The notes beneath the pieces are model-generated. The model was not told where the DNA came from. It worked only from the letters and a program-made list of their open reading frames with translations, and made no database searches. From contig JBMOLK010000112.1 in assembly GCA_049325575.1 (NCBI GenBank), positions 1-64,000 of the forward strand: 64,000 nt of DNA, written 5' to 3'. Below are positions 14,412 to 23,872 of the stretch, piece by piece. The position numbers and the translations under genes are program-made. The stretch comes from JBMOLK01 sp049325575. Lineage in GTDB: Bacteria; Bacillota; Clostridia; Acetivibrionales; Acetivibrionaceae. Position 1 is the stretch's first letter. Each line of letters starts with the position of its first letter.

Positions 14412-15323
14412 CTACTTTAGGAGCCAACAGTATTGTTCACGGTATTCTGATGGTGAACACCCGTAATGCTTTCGGAATGTACGGCCAAAATGTGTACTAT
14501 CATTAAATCCTGCCCTATCCATAATTTCAGAGATGGGAACCAGGGTGTCTTTAAGCATTAATTCAGCAACACGAAGTCTAAGGTTGATAAGATAGATCAT
14601 AACCGACATACCTGTTATTTCAGTGAATTTCTCTCTTAAAGTGTTTCTGTTGATATGAAAAGCTTCTGTAAGCTCTTCTATGGTTATTTTATTCTTATAG
14701 TTTGTGTGAAGATAAAGTATAACCTGATCTATATCGTTTGCCTTATCAGGCAGGGAAACTTCCTCTGTAATTTCAGGATTAAAATATATTCTTTCTACCA
14801 CAAATAGAAGTTCAGGAAAGAAGGATCTGCTGCGACAGAGCCAGAATTCATCCCGTTGCTCTGTAAGTTCAGTATGAATTGAGTCAAAAAGCTGCACCAT
14901 GCGTTTCGCGGCAGCAGGGCCAATATTTAACTGCCCAAAATACCTGATGCTTCTTAAAAAGTACGGTTTAAGGCATGTACAATCATTTATTTCTGTGGGT
15001 GTAAGGTCGTCTGCTCCTTGTCGTATGTTATCAAATGACAGTCTACTGTTAACAGCACCTGGATGAAAGAAAATGACTCTGGCTTTAAAGTCGGACCCTT
15101 GCTCCAGCAATGGCACCTCCTGCTCACTAATGCAAAAGACAGTGGGGGCACTGAAGAGGAGTCTTCGGCCGTTCAGATTAAGTATGCCTGACCCTTCTTC
15201 TACAAGGATTAGTCTAAATCGGTCGTGTGTGTTGTATTCGGGTGAGAACTTGTATTGGGGATCATACCATAATTGGACTGTCTTTCCCGGGTGTATATCA
15301 CGTCCAATGGTTACCAGCTCCAT
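14412..15323 (-). CDS. AraC/XylS-family transcriptional regulator
   Basis: 303 residues. The N-terminal half is a cupin-like sensor (PGKTVQLWYDPQYKF, LILVEEGSGILNLNGRR), and the C-terminal 100 residues hold two helix-turn-helix motifs: TIEELTEAFHINRNTLREKF, and ISEIMDRAGFNDSTHFGRTF with the closing GCSPSEYRE. The sensor half of this family often binds a sugar or related ligand. Its neighbours are the CBM3 protein upstream and a BNR lipoprotein downstream, so control of polysaccharide-related surface genes is a fair guess. A 15-bp perfect palindrome just upstream (15346-15381) could be its operator or a terminator. Confidence 0.85.
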   Translation of the reverse strand: MELVTIGRDIHPGKTVQLWYDPQYKFSPEYNTHDRFRLILVEEGSGILNLNGRRLLFSAPTVFCISEQEVPLLEQGSDFKARVIFFHPGAVNSRLSFDNIRQGADDLTPTEINDCTCLKPYFLRSIRYFGQLNIGPAAAKRMVQLFDSIHTELTEQRDEFWLCRSRSFFPELLFVVERIYFNPEITEEVSLPDKANDIDQVILYLHTNYKNKITIEELTEAFHINRNTLREKFTEITGMSVMIYLINLRLRVAELMLKDTLVPISEIMDRAGFNDSTHFGRTFRKHYGCSPSEYREQYCWLLK

Positions 15324-15345
15324 AGCGATACCTCCAAAAACATAA

Positions 15346-15381
15346 ATTTAGGTGATGTATTTAGTTATACATCACCTAAAT
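15346..15381. terminator. 15-bp perfect hairpin between the CBM3 gene and the AraC gene
   Basis: ATTTAGGTGATGTAT (15346-15360) pairs with ATACATCACCTAAAT (15367-15381) across a 6-base loop. On the minus strand TTATGTTTTT follows, so it can end the CBM3 transcript. Its position just upstream of the araC-type start also allows an operator role. Confidence 0.65.
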
Positions 15382-15400
15382 CTTACTTAATGGTCAAATA

Positions 15401-18367
15401 TCAATCTACTTCCTTCTTATGAACAACGGTAATTGTAATGTCGTTATAATTAAATTCCGGATTATCAATATCATTGTTCGATCCATCAGCAAACTCAAGA
15501 GTTAGTTTAGCGTCAGTACCGTTGAAGGTATTATTCACCTTGTATTCTGCGTTAGGGTTGGTGCCGTCAGCTATGGCATTTACAGTAGACTCATCTGCAG
15601 TGAATGAAACCTTAATTTTAAACTCCGGTATAATTAGTTTGTATTTACCAAGATTAGCAGGGTCGATGGTATCTTCGTCAAGCGTATAACCTGATAGTTT
15701 ACCAACTAATTTGTATCTAACATCATCATCCGATTCATCTTCTTCTAATGTCCAAATAGTTGAAAGGTTATCAGATTCATCATATATTTTTAGTTTATTA
15801 GTGGAGCTGTCCTTTTTTACTTTGTATTTAGTACCACTATCAGAAATAGTGATCTCCTCTGGAACAACATTTTTAGGAAGTATTTCTTCAAATATAGCAC
15901 TTTTAACTACCAAACCTTCAATAACCTTCATTTTACCTATATCATTCTTAATGAATTCTACCGTATTGTTAAGAGCAAATGGAATTTGGTCTACAGCTAT
16001 TGGCTTAAAATATCTACCGTTAGTTGTAGTTACACCAGCTTTGTCTGCAATGCTCAATAATGCTATATTTATTTTAGAACTAATGCTAGTAAGGTCAACG
16101 AAAAGGGTCTTTATCTTATGGTTAGGAGGGGCAATTCCGTCGTCATCCGGATCATCTGGGTCAGTTCCATTTAACTTTTCGCCAAAGTGTTCCGCATATG
16201 GTATTGCATCACCACTAGTCTTAGTGTATGCAGCATCCCCAGGACCATCCTTCCTAATTGTCGCTGCAGCATCTTCATATGAACAAGCATTTGGTATATT
16301 GCCGGTCATAAAAATTACATACTTTAAAGCATTTGGATCAGAGCTGGGGCCATTGAATATATGGTATGCTCTTCTTAAAGCGTCACCTGGATTATTTAGG
16401 GTCGATTCATCAGGTTTCAAATTGGTTAATCTAGTGCCAATAGCGTTATAATCGGCATTATCACTAACATTATAAAATGCATAGTCGTTATCTAAAAGTG
16501 TATCATCATTATTGGTATATGCATTTGCATTGCCGGAGTATTTTATAACCCCAACCTTTACATCATAGTCTCTATCCATGGTTTTAAGGGCTGCTATACA
16601 GTTAGAAACCTGCTGTGTGAGAATAGACAAGTCGCTTGTATACTCAACATATGGGTCAAGAACTTCACCAGGGTCTTTTAACGGCCTGTTGAACGTAATG
16701 TTGGATGCGTTGTTGGTCAGCTTATTTCCGATATAGTTCCCATAGAAGGTGCTGTGATTACCATTGAAAATCAGTTCTCCTTCAGGTGCTATCGCCATAC
16801 CGGATATCGTTGAATAACCACTTTCAAACTTTATATTACCGTGTCTTGAATATAAATAGATGTTATTAAAGTTACCTGATGCATTGTTACCTTGAATTAT
16901 GATGTCTCCTTCAGCAAGAATAAACGAATCGGTAACACCTTCAACAGCACCTAAGCTTATTTCCAGATTACCATCAAAGTACATATCAGAGTTAATTTTG
17001 AAGGTGCCGCCTCCTGTAATTTTAAATGTTGGTCTGTTAGAATTACCTGCCATTCCAGTAGGGCCAGTATAACGTATGTTTACATTAGTTTGGCCAGGCA
17101 TAGCAACATCCAGATTAACACCTGGGAAGAAAGGGTCATTTCTATAATACTTTACTTTATATCCGTCGGTTCTTGCCTGGAACTGGTTGGCGTAATCAAC
17201 AATTTTTGTATAAAAATCAAGGTCTTCCAGCTTTAAGTCTCGAGAGAGATTTGTTTTTAAACTATTTAAGGATGTTTGTACATTAAGCGGACCGTTTACA
17301 TTCATATCGGAGCATTCGATACGGCCTCCATCAACTAGAATATTACCGGCAGAAGAGTTAAAAGCATTTTTTGCATAAATGTCTCCTTTTACTTCCACAT
17401 AATCACCAATTATATCTAAATTAGTTTCAGAAAGGAGAAGATACTGGAAGAAAGGCAATATCGGATTTTGACCAGGGATCAAATTTGAAGATGAATCCAA
17501 AAGGAACAGCACTTCCTTAGGCCTTGATACTGTTCTTACTTTCACGTCCCCCGATAGGTTATAAGAAACATCTATAGACTTCTTTAAAGGTATTTCAGTA
17601 ACTGAAGGAACAGGTACTCTTGCAGGTGCAAGACTATACATCAGGTCAGTTGGAGTAGGTGAGGGAGTAGGTGTAGACAACGCTGATGCGGTTGGTGATA
17701 CAGAGGGTGATACAGATGGTACTGCAGCCGATGACAATGGTGTAGGTGTTGAAGAAGGTGTAGGTATGACGGGTGTGACTGTAGGAGTTGGTAAAGAAAG
17801 AGCTGCAGGCTCATCACCCCATACTTTTACACCATTTATATAGCAGGTAACTTTTGACCAATCAACATATGAACTAGCGGTTTTATTATAAGAATAATCG
17901 TTATATAGGTTAAATTTATTATTATAGTTTCCATCCCAAATTCTAAGCTGTACATCAGTAGACTGACCTGAACTTAAAGTACCACTGTTAAAACCAATCT
18001 CCAAATAGCTGTCAGCATTCTGGTACTGCAGGCCTGTTACAAGTGTAGCAGTAACATTATTATTTCCTGAAGAGGCGTAATCGATATTTCTTTCTATAGG
18101 GAAAGAATTATCATGAGTAAAATAATATCTCATTTTTACATTTGAAAGAGATAAACTGCTTCCACTGTTGTTAACAAGCTTAAAGAAAGCAGAAAAGCTA
18201 TAAGTGTTTTCCTCTTTAGTAGGATTAAAAAGTTGAACTTTTACTTCACCAGCAGCTGAAGCTTTACCGATATAAAACGCATCAATTCCGGAAAAGCTTA
18301 CTAAATTAAGGATAAAGTACAAAAGAATACAAGAAATAAGGCTTCTTTTAAAAAACTTCCTATACAT
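15401..18367 (-). CDS. secreted CBM3 protein with a vWA domain split by a beta-helix-like insertion
   Basis: 988 residues. A signal peptide (cleavage near ASA-AG, residue 39) is followed by a family 3 carbohydrate-binding module (about 40-187, ending NGVKVWGDEP), which should bind cellulose, then a Pro/Ser/Thr linker (about 190-240). A vWA domain begins with EVLFLLDSSSN (285-295). About 280 residues of repetitive Gly/Asn-rich sequence (VKGDIYAKNAFNSSAGNILV and similar) interrupt it before it resumes with DYDVKVGVIKYSGNA and ends near FIKND. The C-terminus is beta-rich. The MIDAS motif DSSSN departs from DxSxS. No dockerin or anchor is visible. It may be a cellulose- or wall-associated adhesion protein. 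Confidence 0.75.
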   Translation of the reverse strand: MYRKFFKRSLISCILLYFILNLVSFSGIDAFYIGKASAAGEVKVQLFNPTKEENTYSFSAFFKLVNNSGSSLSLSNVKMRYYFTHDNSFPIERNIDYASSGNNNVTATLVTGLQYQNADSYLEIGFNSGTLSSGQSTDVQLRIWDGNYNNKFNLYNDYSYNKTASSYVDWSKVTCYINGVKVWGDEPAALSLPTPTVTPVIPTPSSTPTPLSSAAVPSVSPSVSPTASALSTPTPSPTPTDLMYSLAPARVPVPSVTEIPLKKSIDVSYNLSGDVKVRTVSRPKEVLFLLDSSSNLIPGQNPILPFFQYLLLSETNLDIIGDYVEVKGDIYAKNAFNSSAGNILVDGGRIECSDMNVNGPLNVQTSLNSLKTNLSRDLKLEDLDFYTKIVDYANQFQARTDGYKVKYYRNDPFFPGVNLDVAMPGQTNVNIRYTGPTGMAGNSNRPTFKITGGGTFKINSDMYFDGNLEISLGAVEGVTDSFILAEGDIIIQGNNASGNFNNIYLYSRHGNIKFESGYSTISGMAIAPEGELIFNGNHSTFYGNYIGNKLTNNASNITFNRPLKDPGEVLDPYVEYTSDLSILTQQVSNCIAALKTMDRDYDVKVGVIKYSGNANAYTNNDDTLLDNDYAFYNVSDNADYNAIGTRLTNLKPDESTLNNPGDALRRAYHIFNGPSSDPNALKYVIFMTGNIPNACSYEDAAATIRKDGPGDAAYTKTSGDAIPYAEHFGEKLNGTDPDDPDDDGIAPPNHKIKTLFVDLTSISSKINIALLSIADKAGVTTTNGRYFKPIAVDQIPFALNNTVEFIKNDIGKMKVIEGLVVKSAIFEEILPKNVVPEEITISDSGTKYKVKKDSSTNKLKIYDESDNLSTIWTLEEDESDDDVRYKLVGKLSGYTLDEDTIDPANLGKYKLIIPEFKIKVSFTADESTVNAIADGTNPNAEYKVNNTFNGTDAKLTLEFADGSNNDIDNPEFNYNDITITVVHKKEVD

Positions 18368-18517
18368 GGTACATACCTCCCCAACACCGAAAAATTAAGT
18401 GTAGTACTAATCATTTTAGTAAAAAAGTTCAATAATACTGTAAACCAAGTTGTCATTCCAGAATATATATTAACAACACAGAATCAAAGCAAATAATTCT
18501 TTGTTGAGATATAGATG

Positions 18518-19303
18518 TTAATAAGTGTACTCAGCTATCTTTATAAGTTTATTTTCCTCATTATAGATATTAACAAAAACGTATTTTGGCACAAATGATT
18601 TTTTTACGCTTACTATAGCCATATAGTTATATATACCATCCTCGGAGCCATAAATCTCGGTAACTCCAAAATGTGATTTGTTTGAGTTGTCACCTATTTC
18701 AATTAACAGCCGTCTGTCTTTGGAGTTTATTTTACCATAGACAATGATCTGCTCCTCGTCAATTTTTTCTTCGATCTTGTCAATAGAGAATTTAATATCT
18801 TTATATGATGCTTCTTGGCCTAACGCATATTTTTGATTTGAATATGAAATGGAAACCGTCCTTGTACCTCCATCCCAAAGCACCTCAGCGCCACAGCTTT
18901 CCCCAACAAATCGAAGTGGTACGAAAGTCCTGCCGTCTTTTATTTCAGCTGGAACATCAAGATCTTTTTTAAAGCCGTTTACATAAGCAAAGCTGCGTCC
19001 GATCATAATTACCAAATTGGTAGTTGCATTTTTTGCGTACACTGTTTTGGTATCACCATCCCAGGTGATATCCATGCCCAGAGCCTCAAATATCTTCCTG
19101 AAGGGCACAAGAGTTCTTCCGTCTTTTATGTACGGCTGTGGATCATTTGCGTTTGTACCGAATACTAATGGTGTGTTGTTTAGAATAACCCTGATATCGG
19201 TTTTGTTAGACGCACTGCTAATGGAAGTGTTAAATAGAAATACGGTATTGAATAGGATTAGGCAAATAATAAAATATGCTTTTGATACTTTTAGTTTTTT
19301 CAT
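18518..19303 (-). CDS. copper amine oxidase N-terminal-like (stalk) domain protein
   Basis: 261 residues with a signal peptide (about 1-32). Two stalk-type repeats follow: IKDGRTLVPFRKIFEALGMD with ITWDGDTKTV, and IKDGRTFVPLRFVGESCGAE with VLWDGGTRTV. This domain is very common on the surface of Clostridia, where it is not an oxidase but probably a wall-associated adhesion or binding module. The C-terminal 100 residues (DIKFSIDKIEEKIDEEQIIV) resemble a DUF4352-like beta sandwich. The gene lies just upstream of, and parallel to, the CBM3 gene, but 150 bases and a new promoter region separate them. Confidence 0.78.
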   Translation of the reverse strand: MKKLKVSKAYFIICLILFNTVFLFNTSISSASNKTDIRVILNNTPLVFGTNANDPQPYIKDGRTLVPFRKIFEALGMDITWDGDTKTVYAKNATTNLVIMIGRSFAYVNGFKKDLDVPAEIKDGRTFVPLRFVGESCGAEVLWDGGTRTVSISYSNQKYALGQEASYKDIKFSIDKIEEKIDEEQIIVYGKINSKDRRLLIEIGDNSNKSHFGVTEIYGSEDGIYNYMAIVSVKKSFVPKYVFVNIYNEENKLIKIAEYTY

Positions 19304-19520
19304 TTTACTTTCCTCCCCAGAATATAACTCATCTATAGTCTTATATTTATCTCTATATTATCTATATAGTATTTTTATAGTTTAGAACAACCTGTTAGTA
19401 TAATTAAATTATTAGGCGAAGTTTTTCAGAGTATTAAATGAAAATAGAAATTGCGAATAATTGAGAACCTTTATATAGTTTTTAGAGAACAAACTAGTGT
19501 ATTGATATATAAGACCTTAA

Positions 19521-19554
19521 TTTATAGACAAAACCCAGTTTGTCTACCTATAAA
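19521..19554. repeat. imperfect hairpin in the 19304-19902 gene-free stretch
   Basis: TTTATAG + AGACAAA pairs with TTTGTCT + CTATAAA, with a small bulge. No T-run follows. Apart from this hairpin and the sigma-D-like promoter at 19835 I see nothing in these 600 A/T-rich bases. Confidence 0.4.
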
Positions 19555-19834
19555 TCAACTATATCACTTCCTTATGTAAAAAATCAACTATTATATATTT
19601 GTTATGCGTGTTACATAAAAAGGTATCATTATAAGAGTATTACTAAATAGTCAACTAGTTCAAATTTGGCTGAGTATTACAGCAAAAATATACTTTTCCT
19701 CAGTGTTATTATATAACATATAATAGAAAAAATAAAGATATTTTTACCATGTTTGAGGGCTTTTCAGATTAAGTTTTTATTACAGTTATTCATGTCATGG
19801 AGAATTTATTAACATAGAAAAGTTTTATAAACAC

Positions 19835-19862
19835 TAAATCTTATCTCAAATATTTCCGATAT
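19835..19862 (+). promoter_or_regulatory. sigma-D (FliA)-like promoter of motAB
   Basis: TAAA (19835-19838) and CCGATAT (19856-19862) approximate the flagellar consensus TAAA-N15-GCCGATAA with one extra spacer base, 40 bases ahead of motA. Confidence 0.5.
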
Positions 19863-19902
19863 ATTAAAAGCAATCATATATTTGAGATAGAAGGCGAATC
19901 AT

Positions 19903-20727
19903 ATGGATCTAGCTACTCTTATAGGTATTATTGCAGGTTTGGTATGTATTATAGGCTCAATAGTATATGGAGGAAGTATTTTAACGTTCTGGGACCTTCC
20001 GTCGGTAATAATAGTTACCGGAGGGGGATTTTCTGCAACCATTATTTCTTATAAAATTGGTGAGTTTGCAAAGATTGTAAAAGTAGTCTTCAAGGTTTTT
20101 ACCGGGAAGGAATCAAGACCACAAGACACCATAAAGCTTCTTGTTGAGCTTTCGCTAAAAGCAAGACGAGAGGGGTTGCTTTCACTTGAGTCGGACCAGG
20201 AAAACATTCAGGACAACTTTTTAAAACAGTCACTTCAGCTTGTTGTCGATGGTGTTGAACCTGAAGTTATTGTTGAGTCCATGGACCTTGAGCTTGAGAA
20301 TATGAAAGCACGACACGACAAAGGGGCAGGGATATTCAAGACAATGGCAGCACAGTTTCCTGCATGGGGTATGATAGGTACCCTTATAGGGTTGATACAG
20401 CTGCTGAAATCACTTGATGACCCATCAAAAATAGGCCCTGCAATGGCGGTAGCATTGATAACAACCTTTTATGGGAGTGTCCTTGCCAACTTTATCTGTA
20501 ACCCCATTGCAAACAAGCTGTCTATGAAGAGTAGGGAAGAGATACAAGAGAAAAAAATGATCATTGAAGGTGTTTTATCCATACAGGCAGGGGAAAACCC
20601 AAGAATACTGGAGCACAAACTAAAGACCTTCCTTTCACCGCAGCAAAAACAGGACTACGAGAAGCAGGGAGAACAGGGTTCTGAAGATGGTGAAAAGGGA
20701 CAAAGTAGGAATGCTGCTGCAGAGTGA
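19903..20727 (+). CDS. motA: flagellar stator protein MotA
   Basis: A 274-residue MotA/PomA-type ion channel subunit. Four membrane helices are visible (about 1-22, 30-50, 146-170, 180-203), with the conserved proline in MAAQFPAWGMIGTLIGLIQL and the GPAMAVALITTFYGS helix. The cytoplasmic loop between helices 2 and 3 carries the charged residues that contact FliG. With MotB it forms the stator that converts ion flow into flagellar torque. The four-base overlap with the possible GTG of motB and their fixed order mark an operon. Confidence 0.9.
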   Translation: MDLATLIGIIAGLVCIIGSIVYGGSILTFWDLPSVIIVTGGGFSATIISYKIGEFAKIVKVVFKVFTGKESRPQDTIKLLVELSLKARREGLLSLESDQENIQDNFLKQSLQLVVDGVEPEVIVESMDLELENMKARHDKGAGIFKTMAAQFPAWGMIGTLIGLIQLLKSLDDPSKIGPAMAVALITTFYGSVLANFICNPIANKLSMKSREEIQEKKMIIEGVLSIQAGENPRILEHKLKTFLSPQQKQDYEKQGEQGSEDGEKGQSRNAAAE

Positions 20728-20735
20728 GGTGTCTT

Positions 20736-21536
20736 ATGAGCAGATCTAAAAAGCAGATCGAACAGGAGGAAGCATCTGAAGGCGCGCCTGAATGGATGAC
20801 AACGTATAGTGACCTGGTGACACTATTGCTTACCTTTTTCATTCTCCTCTTCTCAATGGCAGTTATTGACAAACAAAAATTCGAAGAGGTGGCTACTTCT
20901 CTTAGATCTGCGTTTATGAACAACAGTAATGGGGAACTGATGCATTACAATAAAGGAAAGGAAGTAATAAGCATAACAACAGAAAATAATCCACAGTCCA
21001 ACGATTCAAAAGAAATAGACAGCCAAAAGAATAAGAATTCAGACGGAAAGAGTCAGGGTGGTAAGGATAATGATAAAGGTAAAAAAGAAAAGGGGATGGA
21101 AGAATTTAAGGAAGAGATCGAGAAGCTTATCGTCGGACTTGACCTGGACAAATACGTTAAAATAATAGACGAAAAAACTTATGTTATATTAAGAATAGAC
21201 TCTGTTATACTATTTGATCTCGGAAAAGCAGATATAAAAGATTCAGGGAAAGAAACCTTAAAAAAGATAGGCAAGCTTTTAAAGGATCTTGACAGCGGGA
21301 TGATAGTGCAGGGACATACGGACAATCTCCCAATAAACACTGTATTGTTTCCTACAAACTGGGAACTCTCCACAAAAAGGGCTACAAACGTTGTACTCTT
21401 TCTGATAAGAGAGAGTGAAGTAGACCCAACCAAACTAACTGCCACAGGCAATGGAGAATTTAGGCCCATAGCACCCAATGATACGGAAGAAAACAGGCAG
21501 AAAAACAGAAGGATAGATATAGTTATTGATAAGTAA
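20736..21536 (+). CDS. motB: flagellar stator protein MotB
   Basis: 266 residues: a short cytoplasmic tail, one membrane helix with the essential Asp26 in TTYSDLVTLLLTFF, a plug/linker region unusually rich in Lys, Asp and Ser (about 75-120), and an OmpA-like peptidoglycan-binding domain (ILFDLGKADI, then GHTDNLPI and NWELSTKRATNVV). It anchors the stator to the wall. I start at ATG 20736, with GAGGTG just upstream, rather than at the in-frame GTG 20724 that overlaps motA. Confidence 0.9.
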   Translation: MSRSKKQIEQEEASEGAPEWMTTYSDLVTLLLTFFILLFSMAVIDKQKFEEVATSLRSAFMNNSNGELMHYNKGKEVISITTENNPQSNDSKEIDSQKNKNSDGKSQGGKDNDKGKKEKGMEEFKEEIEKLIVGLDLDKYVKIIDEKTYVILRIDSVILFDLGKADIKDSGKETLKKIGKLLKDLDSGMIVQGHTDNLPINTVLFPTNWELSTKRATNVVLFLIRESEVDPTKLTATGNGEFRPIAPNDTEENRQKNRRIDIVIDK

Positions 21537-21632
21537 AACTTAGGAATTTATTAAAATATGCAATATACCCCAAAAAATAACCCCGGTTTCTGCGAATAAT
21601 TATAATAACAAAACAAACCGGAGGTTATAGCA

Positions 21633-22763
21633 ATGAAGAAAATAGTTATCATTTTAATTTCTGTATTCATGTTCTTTGCGGTTAGCACATTAAGTATATA
21701 TGCTGTAGAAAATTCTACTCCATCTTCCAGTCCTACCCCTCAAGCCACTACAATATCACCTAACCCGGCTGCATCAACAGCACCTTCACAAACAGTAGAG
21801 AATGAAGCGGGCATCACGCCTGATAGTGTTATTTACTCTCTTGAAAGACTTATGGAGAGTATACAGGTGACTCTTACATTTACAAATGAAGGCAAAGCGG
21901 AGCTGCTCCTGGCTTTTGCAAATGAAAGACTTGCAGAGGCTCAGATAATGACGGAGAAGAACCAGCAGGATCTTGTAAAAAAAGTTATGAAGGAATATGT
22001 AAAAGTTGTTGAAAAGGCAAATAAGAATATAGAAGATGCTGCAAAGAATGACAAGGATGTCTCTAAAATACTGGAAGAAATAAAAGTTGTAGAAGTTACA
22101 GCAGACAATGTTGTAATAAAGGCTTCGGGTATAGTTCCGCAAGAAGCTGCTGAAGAACTCAAAAGTGCAGTCACAGATACTGCAAAAAAGACACTGGCTG
22201 TTAAAGCATTTGCTGCTGCCAAGTCAAATTTTAAGGATGCTGTTAAAGATTTAAAAAAGGCAAAGGAAGAACTTAGGGCTGCTAAAAAATCCGGGGATGA
22301 GGCAAAAATCAAAGAAGCAGAAGACAAGGTAGCCAAAGCAGAGCTTGTAAAAGAGCAGATGGAAGAAGTAAAGGATGCTGTTGAGAAATTCAAAGAAGAA
22401 GTAAAAGAAGAAATCGAAAAGAAGAATGAAGAAGATGAAAAAATTGAAGAAGATAAAAAAGATGAAGATAAGGATGATAAAGATAGAAAAGATAATATAG
22501 ATAAAAAGATTGCAAAGATGCAGCAGCTGATCGAAAAGAAGAAAGAGAAGAAGGAAGAAATAATAGCAAAGCTTAAGGATAAGTCTGATAAGGAAGTAGA
22601 GAAATTAGAAGAGAAGCTGGAAAAGCAAATTAATAAGGAGCAGGAAAAAATAGAAAAGCTTAAAGAGAAAGAAAAGGATAAAGAGGAAAGACTAAAGGAT
22701 AAGCTTAAAAGAAAAGAAGGCAATAAAGGAAACGAGGATGAAAAAGAAGATGATAGGGATTAA
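21633..22763 (+). CDS. secreted DUF5667-like protein with a long charged coiled-coil tail
   Basis: 376 residues with a signal peptide (about 1-25) and a short Ser/Thr/Pro segment. A DUF5667-type helical domain (about 62-215) includes PDSVIYSLERLMESIQVTLT and ANERLAEAQIM. The last 160 residues are almost entirely Glu, Lys and Asp in heptads, a predicted coiled coil ending in DEKEDDRD. The DUF5667 name rests on the PDSxxYxLxR-E-x-L pattern. Function unknown; binding of wall polymer or cations would be a guess. The low-complexity codons (GAA, AAA, GAT) make this gene vulnerable to slippage. It has its own terminator. Confidence 0.7.
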   Translation: MKKIVIILISVFMFFAVSTLSIYAVENSTPSSSPTPQATTISPNPAASTAPSQTVENEAGITPDSVIYSLERLMESIQVTLTFTNEGKAELLLAFANERLAEAQIMTEKNQQDLVKKVMKEYVKVVEKANKNIEDAAKNDKDVSKILEEIKVVEVTADNVVIKASGIVPQEAAEELKSAVTDTAKKTLAVKAFAAAKSNFKDAVKDLKKAKEELRAAKKSGDEAKIKEAEDKVAKAELVKEQMEEVKDAVEKFKEEVKEEIEKKNEEDEKIEEDKKDEDKDDKDRKDNIDKKIAKMQQLIEKKKEKKEEIIAKLKDKSDKEVEKLEEKLEKQINKEQEKIEKLKEKEKDKEERLKDKLKRKEGNKGNEDEKEDDRD

Positions 22764-22782
22764 ATAATATTTTCTAGATAAT

Positions 22783-22818
22783 AAAGCTTTATAGTCGGAA
22801 CATTGGCTATAAAGCTTT
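22783..22818 (+). terminator. terminator of the DUF5667-like gene
   Basis: AAAGCTTTATAG (22783-22794) pairs with CTATAAAGCTTT (22807-22818) over 12 bp, followed by TATTT. Confidence 0.8.
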
Positions 22819-22909
22819 TATTTCGGTTTAAATACCGTTCTTGAGTTTATAAAAAGTATAAGGTATAATTAGTTTAATAGTTTAATACAAAAAATAAGTG
22901 AGGTTGACA

Positions 22910-23872
22910 ATGAAACAAGATTTTCTCAAGAAACCTAAACATTTAACCAGTATAGGGGGACAAGCTCTTATTGAAGGGCTTATGATGATAGGCCCGGAAA
23001 ACGCAGCAATTGCAATTAGAAAACCTGATGGTGAGATTATTGTTGATAAAAGACCGCTTCCAAAAAGAAGTAAGTTCTCAAAGCTGCCTGTTGTCAGGGG
23101 GGCTGTAGGACTTTTCAAGCAAATGATACTGGGGCTTAAGGCTTTGATGTATTCGGCCGAGTTTGTTGACCTTGAAGTTGAGGAAGATGAAGGTAAGGAG
23201 CCGTCCAAATTTGATAAGTTTATAACAAAGCTGTTGGGAGATAAGGTACAGGATGTGTTGATTTATGTTTCGGTAGTTATATCACTCCTTTTTAGTATAG
23301 GGCTGTTTATGGTGCTTCCTAATGTTATAGCATGGTTTTTACCTATTGACAAGGACTCAGGTGTAGGATCAATTATGCATAATGCAGTCGAAGGTTTTAT
23401 AAGAATTGCATTGTTTTTTACCTATATTGCTCTTATATCAAATCTTAAGGATATAAAAAGGGTATGGCAGTATCATGGAGCAGAGCATAAGACCATTCAC
23501 TGCTACGAGAACGAAGAGGAGCTAACTGTTGAAAACATAAAAAAATACTCAACAAGACATCCGCGCTGCGGTACATCATTCCTGTTTACTGTTATGATAG
23601 TCAGTATTATGGTTTTTTCGGTAGCCGGCTTGCATAACATGTGGATGAATATACTCATAAGGCTTATTTTGCTACCCCTTGTAGCAGGACTGTCCTATGA
23701 GATCATAAAGTTTGCTGGAAGAAGTGAATCAAAGATAATGGGTATTGTAAATGCACCCGGTTTGATGTTTCAAAGATATACTACAAGGGAACCGGATGAC
23801 AGTCAAATCGAAGTTGCTATTGAAGCTATGAAGAACGTATTGGTAAAGAGCAAGGAAGATGATAAATGGTAA
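22910..23872 (+). CDS. yqhQ: DUF1385 (YqhQ-type) membrane protein
   Basis: A 320-residue member of the DUF1385/YqhQ family. It shows the conserved GGQALIEGLMMIGPENAAIA start, VVRGAVGLFKQM, three to four membrane helices and the signature YHGAEHKTIHCYE followed by HPRCGTSFLF. The histidine/cysteine-rich motifs suggest metal binding; the biochemical role is unknown. I start at ATG 22910, five bases after GTGAGGT, not at GTG 22898, which is part of that site. It overlaps prmC by 14 bases, the usual clostridial pairing. Confidence 0.85.
   Translation: MKQDFLKKPKHLTSIGGQALIEGLMMIGPENAAIAIRKPDGEIIVDKRPLPKRSKFSKLPVVRGAVGLFKQMILGLKALMYSAEFVDLEVEEDEGKEPSKFDKFITKLLGDKVQDVLIYVSVVISLLFSIGLFMVLPNVIAWFLPIDKDSGVGSIMHNAVEGFIRIALFFTYIALISNLKDIKRVWQYHGAEHKTIHCYENEEELTVENIKKYSTRHPRCGTSFLFTVMIVSIMVFSVAGLHNMWMNILIRLILLPLVAGLSYEIIKFAGRSESKIMGIVNAPGLMFQRYTTREPDDSQIEVAIEAMKNVLVKSKEDDKW

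Noticed and set aside
15711..16451. 246-codon plus-strand frame opposite the CBM3/vWA gene
   Set aside because: No ribosome binding site and no recognisable protein; it is a shadow of the minus-strand gene, whose domains are clear.
21786..22723. Long minus-strand open frames opposite the DUF5667-like gene
   Set aside because: They arise from the Glu/Lys codon bias of the coding strand; the products are low-complexity Ser/Phe runs without ribosome binding sites.
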